Assembly: GCF_010389155.1 (NCBI RefSeq)
Contig: NC_057762.1
Span: 9,597,513 to 9,661,512 of the forward strand
From: Erigeron canadensis
Lineage: Eukaryota > Streptophyta > Magnoliopsida > Asterales > Asteraceae
DNA length: 64,000 nucleotides
Direction of reading: 5' to 3'
How positions within the stretch are numbered: the stretch's first letter is position 1; each line of letters begins with the position of its first letter. Shown piece after piece: positions 23,676 through 33,262 of the stretch. The position numbers and the translations under genes were made by a program. The notes beneath the pieces were generated by a model, which made no database searches, had not been told where the DNA came from, and saw only the letters and a program-made list of their open reading frames with translations.

Positions 23676-24620
23676 GTGATGACTCTCGGTCATAATTTCT
23701 CACAGTCTTTGTTGTCTCCTAATATTGATGACATAACTAAAACAAAGACAAAATCATCTAAGCAACTAGAGAATTCCTCCATGTTGTGGCATAAATGTAT
23801 TGGCTACATCTCACGAGTGTGCATGATACTGCTTGTAAAGGATGGAATTATACCTTCTCTTGACTTTCGTGATTTTGAAACATGTATTCAATGCCTTAAA
23901 GGCAAAATGGCTAAAGGGAATAAGAAATGAGCCACAAGAATTTCCAACTTGTTGCAAATAATTCATTTTAGTGGTTCATATCTCGCATCCATCACAGGAT
24001 ATACATCATTTATTACATTCATTGACAGTTATTCTCGTTATATGCATCTATATATGATCTTAATCCTTACAAACTTTTACTGATCTTTAAAACTTTGGTT
24101 TAAAATCAATTCGTTCGTAAAATAAAAGTTGTGAAATCAGATTTAGGACGTAAGTATTATGGTAGACATACTGATATTGGTCAAGCTCCTGGTCCTTTCC
24201 ATAACATTTGAAAGGAACATGGCATAATTATCCAATACACCATGCCTGGTTCTCCTCAATAAAATTGTGTTGCTAAAAGGAGAAATAGAACCTTAATGGA
24301 CATGGTGTGAAGTATGCTGGCCAACACTAACTTACCTACTTTCCTTTGGACCGAGGCCTTAAAAACAACCGTTCATATACTCAATAGGGTTTCATCAAAA
24401 TCTGTCCGTAATCTGGACAGGTAGGAAACTGAGTCTAAAATATATGAAAGTATGAGGTTGTCCTGCCAAAGCATAAGTCTATAACCCTAATTTAAAGAAA
24501 CTGTATCCCAAAACTCTTACATGTTTCTTTATCGGTTATCAATTTTACTGTCCTTCCCACACTACTAGCATTATTGACGCACAACATGTCACGTTTCTTG
24601 AGAACTAAGAGATCAGTGGG
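23676..24620 (+). pseudogene. pol: Copia 2 pre-integrase and integrase remnant
   Basis: The gag-pre-integrase piece reads SSMLWHKCIGYISR and CIQCLKGKMAKGNKK, corresponding to the HHCC zinc module with only part of the His/Cys pattern. The core follows in broken frames: TSFITFIDSYSRYMHLY, VVKSDLGRKYYGR, and CVAKRRNRTLMDMV. Stops occur throughout. Confidence 0.8.
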
Positions 24621-24959
24621 AGCACGACATATCATAACTTAAGAGTTTCAAGAAGTACAAGAAGCGGGGGGAACCACTCGTCGGTTATAATTACTCTTCC
24701 AATAATTCCTTTTGTACCCAACACTGCTCCTAATATCACTAATCCACTATCGCCTACTCAAAATTCTCCTAATTAGGATAGTATTAATACTGAAGCATTT
24801 TCATTAACCTAAAAATCAACTTAGGAGATCATCTAGGTTATGCAGGGCTACAAACTTTGATGATTTCAAAACTTATTACACTGAAATTGAGGACATTGGA
24901 AAGCTTATTGATCCTACCTCTATTGAGAAGCCATTAATAGCGATCAGGCTACTTAGTGG

Positions 24960-25175
24960 AATGAAGCCATGATTTAACAACTTAATTCCATGTAGCATAA
25001 TGACATTTGGCAGTTGGTTGAATTTCCCGAAGCATCCAAACCTGTAGGCTGTAAGGAAACGTCAAATGCTATAAGGCCAAAACTAGTTGCCATGATTTAA
25101 CAGTTTAATTCCATGTAGCATAATGAATCTTCAAAACCAAATTAGACCTGAATGGAAACGTCAAATGCTATAAGG
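24960..25175 (+). repeat. Short internal duplication in Copia 2 pol
   Basis: CATGATTTAACA and AATTCCATGTAGCATAATGA recur about 122 bp apart. GGAAACGTCAAATGCTATAA followed by GGCCAAAACTAGT occurs near 25055 and 25153. This is a local tandem duplication just before the RT. Confidence 0.85.
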
Positions 25176-25659
25176 CCAAAACTAGTGGCGAAAGGCTTTA
25201 ATCAAAAGGAAGGAATCGATTATGAAGAGACCTTTTCTCTTGTCTCTCATAAAGATTCCTTAAGGATCGTCATGGCATTTGTAGCTCATTATGATTTTGG
25301 GTTACATCAGATGGATGTCAAGACCACTTTCCTGAATGAAAACTTGCATTAAGACGTATACATGCGGTAACTTGAAGGATTTATTCCAGAAGGTAAAGAG
25401 CACATGGTCTGCAAGTTGAATTAGTCCATATATAGGTTGAAGCAAGCATCACCAAAAAGGTACCTTAAATTTGATAAAGTCATAAAAGGACAAGACTTCC
25501 TAAAGAATCAAGTGGATTAATGCACCTATCTCAAGATCAGTGGGAGTAAATTTACAATCCTTGTTTTGCATGCGGATGATATTATACTTGCAAGTAAGAA
25601 CTTGGATATGTTGCATGAGTCGAAGCGTTTACTTTCGCAGAATGTCGACATGAAATATC
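25152..25659 (+). pseudogene. pol: Copia 2 reverse transcriptase remnant
   Basis: The reading has KLVAKGFNQKEGIDYEETFS and HQMDVKTTFLNENL, typical Copia RT motifs with the first catalytic Asp region present. The YVDD box has decayed to HADD in LHADDIILASKN. Stops occur at 25350, 25368, 25422 and later. A SINE inserts at YLGDTS. Confidence 0.88.
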
Positions 25660-25676
25660 TCGGTGATACCTCTTAT

Positions 25677-25859
25677 TTTTTTTTAGAATGATATTCTAAT
25701 CTACTCTTACTCCTAAATTAAATGCATGCCTGGGATGAAACCCAGGACTCTTGAAAAATTCCTATTAATCCACCCCCACAAATGTGAGAAATGAGACTCG
25801 AACCCAGGTGGACCCCCCCAAGGTCAAAGACCATACCAATGGGCCACCAACCCCATTGG
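25677..25859 (-). mobile_element. SINE copy B (tRNA-derived, 183 bp)
   Basis: It is flanked by an 18-bp duplication with one mismatch, CTCGGTGAYACCTCTTAT (25659-25676, 25860-25877), which interrupts the Copia 2 RT. On the minus strand it starts CCAATGGGGTTGG and has an A-box-like TGGCCCATTGG (25836-25846) and a B box GGTTCGAGTCTC (25793-25804) about 31 bp apart. It ends in an A-run, seen as T on the plus strand at about 25677-25684. These are the marks of a pol III SINE. The ORF at 25791-26033 straddles SINE and pol and is not a gene. Confidence 0.9.
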
Positions 25860-25877
25860 CTCGGTGACACCTCTTAT

Positions 25878-26640
25878 GTCATAGGTATCGAAATACATCG
25901 AGATAAGCGTAATGATGTTCAGAGTGTTTCTCTAAAGGCTTATATTGAACACATCTTAGAATGTCATAACATGCAACACTACACACCCACTATAGATCTA
26001 GTAATAAATGGAGACGTAAGTAATTGTTTCTGAAGTCCAAACATTGAGATTAAAAAGGAGCAAATGAGGATGATACCTTACTTATAAGTAGTTAAGAACA
26101 TTATGTACGCTCAGGTCTGTATTCGTCCAGATATCGCTTATATTGCCGATATGCTTGGGAGTTGACTATCTAATCCCGGATTAGCATATTGGAAAGCGGC
26201 TAAAAATTTCTATGATATCTGCATAGGACCACAGACTACAATTAACTTATAGAAGAAGTGACAACTTAGAAGTAATAGGTTAAGCTAATTCCCATAAGAA
26301 ATTTACTTCTAAATTTATATGATTAGCTGGTAGACTTATCTCTTGACGGAGTCGTAAACATAAGTGGCAACGTCCACCATGATGGCTAAATACATGTTGT
26401 TTACAATGACACTTGCCATGGATGTTGTTAAAGAACTAGGTCAGTGGACTCAAATCGTCAACTTTATTACCAGACCATTGAAGCTTTACTGTGATAACTC
26501 AGCTACCGTAACTTTTTATAACAGTAACAGTTCAATTGGCGCTGAGATTTATCTCGATACAAAGTATCTGTTGTACGTGAATGGATTGAAGAAAATGTTC
26601 TTTGTATTGAGTACATAAGTACACATAATATGCTAGTGGA
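25878..26640 (+). pseudogene. pol: Copia 2 RT end and RNase H remnant
   Basis: The frame resumes after the SINE with YVIGIEIHRDKRNDVQ, then SLKAYIEHILECHNM, then the RNase H region (MAKYMLFTMTLAMDVV and KLYCDNSATVTFYNS). It ends near FVLSTX with the usual Copia tail. Stops and frame changes are frequent. Confidence 0.85.
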
Positions 26641-26863
26641 TCCAATGACCGAAGGTCTTCCTCCTAAAATCTTCATACGACACGTGTTGAAGATGAGGCT
26701 TATTAAAGGACCTATTATAACAATATGTTGTACTTATTGGTCATTATTAATATCTTAATAAAATTTTCTTCCATATTCAGATTTTGTTTGTCTATTAGTT
26801 ACACTTTGAGCTCATAACAGTGTATAGACATTATGTAACAAAGTTTGTCTTTGTCAATTAACT

Positions 26864-28355
26864 TGATGTGTATTTTCTAGTCTTAAATTTATGAACACGA
26901 AATACCTAGCTACTGACTACTACACACTTGCGGGCAGTGAACCCGTTCGTATGCAGTATAGTTGACTTGGTAAACCGAGGTCGAACACAAGGACTTAATA
27001 AGCAATTGTTACAGTAAAGTGATTCAGATTAAAAGGGGGTTTTGTGACCGAGTTGTCACGTTGCAAAGTTAGTGAAGAAAGTCAGTAATCCCGTAGGATT
27101 AATCGCAAAGAGTATTTGATTGGTTGAATCGTAACACAGATTTAAAAATGAACACCTACTTGGATCAGCTCACATGCCAATCATCGGGTCTAAATATTAC
27201 TTGCATTTGTTGAACGACTCAAAAAGTAGACAAGATGAACTCCCGTTATACTTGAAACTTCAACTGCTCAAAACATAATTATTGCTCCCGTACTTAATTT
27301 CTCCTCTAAACAGTTAAGCATTAAATTCCTGAGTTGATTTTATGATTTAATCTTTTGAAAGCTTTCTCCCGAACTGCTTATTCGCCTAATCAGATCCCTC
27401 TATCATAGACGTTTACACATTCGAAATGAATTTAATTGTTTTTAATCTTTATCGTTGATTTCTCCCGAACTCCAACAATTTCAGGCTAATTATAGACCAA
27501 TTAACCATTTCATAAATCAATTGACAATGACATAGATTCCTCCCGAACTTCTAATTACAATTATCAACCAATTAATATAAAAGTTGAAAACAATATTTAA
27601 ATCCAAATAAATGTGGATCTTCGATTAAACATATAAACCTTGTTCAACATTCACAAGCAACCTCAATTCAACCCTATGACATGCTTACTACCCAAGCGGG
27701 TGTTAAAGATTTAGCTATTCATATTAAAAACACAAGAACAAACAAATAGAGAGGAAATCATATTATACCAAATGAATGACGATAATCCGGTAGCAATGAT
27801 GATTACAATCCCAAGCTGAAAATAGGTGAAAACCCTAATCACTTGTTTGCTCCAAAATATTCCTCAGTATGAGAAAAACTAATGAAATTATGTTATGAAT
27901 TCGTCCAAAAGTGCAGAACCCTAACTAATCCTATGTACAAAACATGCGTGTAACGGCCGTTACTGGGATAACGGCCGTTACTCTTATACTTGAGGTCTAA
28001 CGGGAGTTACTGGGTTAACGGCCGTTACTCTTCAGTTGATTTCTAACGGCCGTTAGTTCTCTAACTGCCAGTTACAGGAGAAACCACAAACCACCTATGT
28101 AACGGCCGTTACTGGGCTAACGGCAGTTACAACTTCCAGATTTCGTTTTCTTCATCTTTGCTTTATTTCACCCGAATCTTTCTCCCGTTTCTTCCTTAAC
28201 TCATCAAAATCGACCAATTCATTCGTCTAATCAATTTTCAACCTGAAAACACTCAATACACCTTCAAAGCATCGAAAGTTGGATATAAAACTATCAAAAT
28301 GATGAATAATTGGTTCTAAAGTCACGTGGGAAATGGTATAAAATATGACACATCA
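26864..28355 (-). repeat. Athila 3' LTR (1492 bp)
   Basis: This is the left, full-length LTR. It contains a cluster of palindromes TAACGGCCGTTA at 27955-28130. The element's 3' polypurine tract abuts it on the right. Confidence 0.93.
27955..28130. repeat. TAACGGCCGTTA palindrome cluster (LTR)
   Basis: Five perfect 12-bp palindromes TAACGGCCGTTA and three variants (GGGAG, TGCCAG or GGCAG cores) occur, often paired across CTGGG. Each half-site TAACGG contains the AACGG core of plant MYB (MSA-like) sites, which is knowledge about the motif, not proof of binding. Confidence 0.92.
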
Positions 28356-28371
28356 AATCCCCCCACACTTA
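28356..28371 (-). other. Athila 3' polypurine tract
   Basis: The minus strand reads TAAGTGTGGGGGGATT immediately before the LTR. This is the plus-strand primer of the element. Confidence 0.9.
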
Positions 28372-29065
28372 AACTTTGCTTGTCCTCAAGCAAATCCAAA
28401 CTGAAAATCATAAAATTCCTTGGCATATCATGGAACCACATTTCAGTAATCAAAAAGAAGCGCAACCACAATCAAGAATGAGAATAAATGGTTATGCAGT
28501 TTTAATCTTAAATGAAAACCGGAACGTTTGACAATATTCGACTGATATACAAGCCTCAATAACACGACTAAGCACAAATGTAACGAACAAGTGATATCTC
28601 GCCTATCCTACTCCAACTAACATTCATTTAGGGTTGAATATTCCAATAATCACTCAATAGCCAAGTCGTGATGCATAATCTTTTAACCATAGGCTTGTAC
28701 AAGGATCGTTCCTAAGTCGCCAAGGCGCATGCGCCCTATAACGTCTATCAAAAGAGGACTTTAAGGGTTGTAACATTTTAAAGCTAAACAAGGTATTTGA
28801 ACTAGGTATGGAAATGTTGGTAACAAGTAGTGTTAAACAAAGAACTAACACAACATTTAACAAATTTTTCACATATAGTCTAGTCCATACAAACCCATGT
28901 CATTAGTTGCCAACGGTCCACATCCCAAGAAGTTCTCCCGACTCTACCCCCAATAGAACGATCCAAAAACCGACACCATTGTGGTGTATGACAATCAAAC
29001 AACTTATCAACCATATCTAACCAATGTTGACTTCAAACAAACTTGCCAACTCCAAACACTCTAAC

Positions 29066-29068
<3 letters not shown>

Positions 29069-29120
<52 letters not shown>
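29069..29120. repeat. (AT)n microsatellite
   Basis: About 26 AT dinucleotides without interruption inside the Athila 3' region. Confidence 0.97.
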
Positions 29121-29124
<4 letters not shown>

Positions 29125-30230
29125 CTTCAGCACACTTTGTTGGTTATAATGACGAACCAACTTTCACCAAATGATTTGACAAAAAGGAGAAATATCAACT
29201 GACAGATCAAGCTCATTCTTTTCGGTTTTTTTTTTTTTTTTTTTTCTTCTGTTTTTCAATTCTTTTATTCTTTTTATTCATTTTTTTGTTGTGAGCTACT
29301 TTTACTCTGACTAATTGGTATTCTCTTACATAGCAAAGAAACAGTGACAAATTATTTAATATAATGCTAAGATGAACAATCTAGACTTTATCCATGAACC
29401 ATGACTAAATCAAACTACCCCCATAAAATGAGAATATCCCGACCCGACATAATAGGGCAAAACCCAAACCATCCAATCTAGCAAAGGCAACCAATGACCC
29501 ACCAGGACTTCGACTATCGGTATGGCGAGGAAGGTTTATTTTTAGGTAGATTTGATAACAAAGAACAGGCTAGTGACAACAAGTTTTCTATTGTTTCTTG
29601 CACTAAAAGTGAGTGCAACATACGGGTTTTCAACGGGTGGTTCACTAACCAGTGTAGTTAGCTACTAAGCACATTACACAACATGCACATAACAAATTTT
29701 TACGAAACAAAAGGTGAATGAACAAAGAACAAAGGTTTTATCCTAAATTTGCCTCTTTATCATCTAGCAAGATAACGGAACGATCAACAAGGACAAGTTC
29801 TAGAATCAACGCAATCACCGGCACACTCATAGCAAATGAAATAATTCGGAAATGGAAAATCAACCTCAAACTTGCACATCTTAGTTCAGAGCTCAAAAAA
29901 GACCCTTACTTCCAGATAAATCCAAAAGCCTAAGAGAGGGACAAATTTACAAGGCTAAAGGTTCCAAAACCGTAACACCTATCATATCTAGCAATGAATC
30001 AATAATATCTCACAATTTTGGTGTTTTGGTGCTATAAGCATGCTAGTAATGTTATTAATCCAGAAGGAGTGCCACGTTAATCAGTCAAAACACATTCCAT
30101 ACATTAAAATTTTTGCCAAGGGTGTAGTTACATTGCTCAATTATATGTATAATTAGGTGACAAAAGCAATTAACTACAAGGACAAGCAAGCAAAAGTTTC
30201 ACAATTCCTCTAAAATACCCGACTTTTCCT

Positions 30231-30278
30231 ATTTACCACCCCCTCCCCACACTTAAGTTGGACACTGTCCTCAATGTC
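30231..30278 (-). other. Internal polypurine-like motif 2
   Basis: The minus strand reads GGACAGTGTCC, then AACTTAAGTGTGGGGAGGGG. It shares TTAAGTGTGGGG with the true 3' tract and lies ~320 bp after the env-like ORF. It could act as an extra plus-strand priming site; that is inference. Confidence 0.6.
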
Positions 30279-30596
30279 CAATAAACTAAGCCAATCTAAG
30301 GGAAATAGGGAAAGTAAACTAAGAAGCAAAAATAAGGAATAAGAAAAACTTGCCGGGTATGAAAGGTGTTCCATGCGTGAATGATGCCAACAAGAAATAT
30401 GAGCGCTGAACTTACTGCCAGCATATGCATATGACAATCAACGTGCTATCACCACGAACACACAATAAAACGTTAATGTATATGTAAAGAGAAAACAACC
30501 TGCAATGTAAAATTCCATGCAATCAAACCAACATGCAAGAGAAAGAAAATAGTCTCATCACCTCTGAAAGGTGGATATACACAATTAAATACACAT

Positions 30597-32042
30597 CTAA
30601 AGATAAACTGAAAATGTAAAAATGTACCTATCACCACTATAGGGAGGCGGTTGAGAACTACAGGTACCTGCATCCGATGGGGCCGCCTGACCGTACTGGG
30701 GATAGTAGTGATCAAAAGCGTTCTGGCTGATGGGATAAATCGACGGTGGCATAAACGGCTGCTGAGGAGGGAACTGCTGGGGAGGTACCTGTGATGGCAC
30801 AGAAGGAACCTGTGGAGGAGACCCTGAAGCAATCCAACTCTGCATGTAAGGCTGGAAGTACTCCTGCTGATACGCCATTCGGTTAACCTGACTACCGACA
30901 AAACGCGACCAATCATCCTGGCAGTCCAATCGCTCGTGAATCCCAGTGAGCCCATGAAAGATCTCGTCCACACGCTGCCCTAAACCTGAAAAATCAAAAG
31001 AATGTGAGCTAGAGGTGGCACCTCTAGTTGGCGCAGAAACACCAACACCAGTATCCGGCTTTTCATCCATCTCATCCTCATCATCCTCAGCGTCCATATC
31101 GTCTCCTTCATCCTCCGAGTCCTCATTCTGGCTAACCATACCCATTCTAATCATTGTCGCCCTATCAAGTACCCCACTGCGACAATAAGCTTGAAAACCC
31201 GGTAAAAGACCAAATTGATCCGTCTAGACCAAACCCATCCTCCTTGCCAAATGACAAACAAAGAAACCACCGGCTACATGACCCTTGGCTTTACCATGCC
31301 TCTTTTCATACAAATATAAAGCCACAGCCCTAGCTAAATTGCAAGAGACCTTCCGAACCATGCAATACAAGAAAAATAGATCAGTGCTAGTAGCATTATT
31401 TGAACTACTATGCCTATTGGAAATGGTCTCGGCTATCATTCTTAAAAGCAGCTTGTAAACCGGGTTCCGAACAGCAGATTGTTTGACATTATAGTGGAAT
31501 TCTTGGTCACTCAAATTCTCCTCCTCCCAAAACCTAGCTGCAGTCATGGATGCGGGCCATTGAACAATCCCCTTTGTAAAAGACACCCTCTGAACATCAT
31601 CCTCACTATAAAAACCTAAATGAACCTCGAACTTTTGGTAGGACATACAATGAATTTGACCTCCTAGGTGGAATGTCATAACTGTTTTCTTACAACTTCC
31701 CTCGTCCGTATTCAACCTAAACGAACAAAAGAATTCATTGCACAAGTGTCTCCAGATGTTGGTGTTAATGGAGAACAAGGACCTCCAAGGGGGTGTCAAC
31801 AATCCGTTCAACTCCTCAACATTTACCCCTAACTCCCCCAGGTTATCGAAATCTAACCTACGATTAGCAATAATAGGCTTACGCCTCACAGCATCTAAAG
31901 TAATCTTAGGTTGGTACTTTGCGGGTACCTCCTCGGGAGTATGGATGACGGGGGCTCGAGCTACAGGTTGTCTAGCTCTTGAGGCGGAAGCTTTAGCTGA
32001 AGCGGCAGCCCTTTGCATGTCACGCTGTCTCTTGGTAGCCAT
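30597..32042 (-). pseudogene. Athila env-like ORF, one amber stop
   Basis: ATG at 32042 follows a TTTTGTAG acceptor. The reading runs 272 codons (MATKRQRDMQRAAASAKA ... CHLARRMGLV), meets TAG at 31226-31224, and continues in the same frame to 30597, for 481 codons in all. The N-terminal 50 residues are basic and Ala/Arg-rich. A middle block (IWRHLCNEFF, VMTFHLGGQIHCM, FFLYCMVRK) matches the Athila ORF family from memory. The tail is acidic (EDEGDDMDAEDDEDE) then Pro/Gln-rich. No signal peptide or hydrophobic membrane segment is evident, so a true envelope role is doubtful. One nucleotide change disables it. Confidence 0.88.
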
Positions 32043-32523
32043 CTACAAAATCAAGCACACACATATATAAGGCAACAAAACAATGTGATGACTCCAAGTC
32101 TACAAAAACTTAAACCAAAAATTAAATCACGGAAATCATCTAATTAAAATCTTTCTCTAAATAATAGAACAAAAACCTTAATTTAGACAAAATCAATTTA
32201 AGTGATTTTTTATACAACTAATTCCACCATCATTATCCTTTCCAATTCTCAAAACTCATATTTGTTCAAAACTCAAACATCATCTATGACTTTTAGTTCA
32301 ACAAACTTTAATCTTCCCCCCCCCCCCCCCCCACACTTAAACTAAACAATGGGGAAGAAACAACTAGCATTATGAAGCTTAGGACTATGGTTTCGAAATC
32401 TAGCATGAATAACAATAGCCATACCCAATTGATTTGAACCCTTGCACACATAATATCTCCAAGAACACTAATCATCTTCGATAATAAAAACGAAAATTAA
32501 AAGAAAAGATTGAAGAATCATAC
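32043..32523 (-). other. Predicted 5'UTR intron before env-like ORF
   Basis: On the minus strand the donor reads CTTCAG|GTATGATT (GT at 32523-32522) and the acceptor GATTTTGTAG|ATGGCT (AG at 32044-32043), giving a 481-bp intron whose last base touches the ATG. The preceding 100 bp look like a pyrimidine-rich leader. A G17 run lies inside the intron. Splice sites are by eye. Confidence 0.55.
32316..32340 (-). other. Internal polypurine-like motif 3 with G17 run
   Basis: The minus strand reads TTAAGTGTGG followed by G to a total run of 17 (C-run 32316-32332 on the plus strand). It has the same TTAAGTGTGGGG start as the 3' tract and lies upstream of the env-like ATG. Confidence 0.6.
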
Positions 32524-32699
32524 CTGAAGAATTTGACGAATGAACAAAGAGATTGGAGATTAAGGTGAAGAAAGAAAAAAAAGACAGACTCAAAAGCAAG
32601 AATACCCCCTTTTTTTTTCTACCTGCTGCTCGTGTGTGTGTAAGATAAGATATTGATTTCTATTAGATTTTCCTGACAATGGACGACCTTATCTAACCC

Positions 32700-32960
32700 A
32701 TCCATTCGCGTGTAACGGCTGTTACTGGAGTAACGGGCGTTACAAAACAACGTGGAGTATAACGGCCATTAACTGGATAACGGGCGTTACACATGAACTA
32801 GAGACTAATGGCCGTTTGGGCCCTAACTGGACGTTACAGTAGGAAAACAAAATCCCCCTCTAACGGCCGTTAGAGGGGTAACGGGCGTTACACGCGTCCA
32901 GCAAAGTCAAAATCTAATGAACATGTGACACTTAACGGACGACAGGACCTGAAGTGACAG
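32700..32960. repeat. TAACGGCCGTTA-type cluster (internal)
   Basis: Ten or so related sites (TAACGGCTGTTA, TAACGGGCGTTA, TAACGGCCATTA, one perfect TAACGGCCGTTA) occur in pairs, upstream of the env-like leader. It is the same module as in the LTR, with different spacers and more GGGCG variants. Confidence 0.9.
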
Positions 32961-33262
32961 CTTACTAACGGCACTTCTACTTACCTTTAGCACCTGACTT
33001 ACCTCGACGCCCCCGATGACCTTCGGACCTGCAATTCTTGATACAGAAAACATTAAAAAACTGAAAAATGATTTAAACTAAAGGAAATAAACAAAATCTT
33101 TTTGGCTTTTTATAATTTTTACATTTTTATGGATTTTTCGATTTTAGGAAAAGAAAATGACAAGATAAAAATGAAACATAAAATGAAACAAACTCGGGTT
33201 GCCTCCCGAGAAGCGCTCAATTTATTAACGAGTCTTTAGCTTGACTCGATCACCTGATACTT

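Larger units (their letters stand above)
28372..30596 (-). other. Athila 3' non-coding region
   Basis: About 2.2 kb lies between the env-like ORF and the 3' LTR. Visible content is an (AT)n microsatellite at 29069-29120, a T-run at about 29227-29245 and a second polypurine-like motif at 30231-30255. The ORFs here (28654-28872, 29718-29933, 30210-30437) show no recognisable similarity. Confidence 0.75.

Noticed and set aside
27955..28130. Palindrome cluster as a CRISPR-like array
   Set aside because: Palindromes are 12 bp, irregularly spaced, and found in both LTRs of a retroelement.
29718..29933. Small ORF in the Athila 3' region as a gene
   Set aside because: No similarity, lies in non-coding 3' sequence, composition like its surroundings.
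30597..32042. True retroviral-type envelope gene
   Set aside because: No signal peptide, hydrophobic anchor or cleavage site is seen; only the position is env-like.
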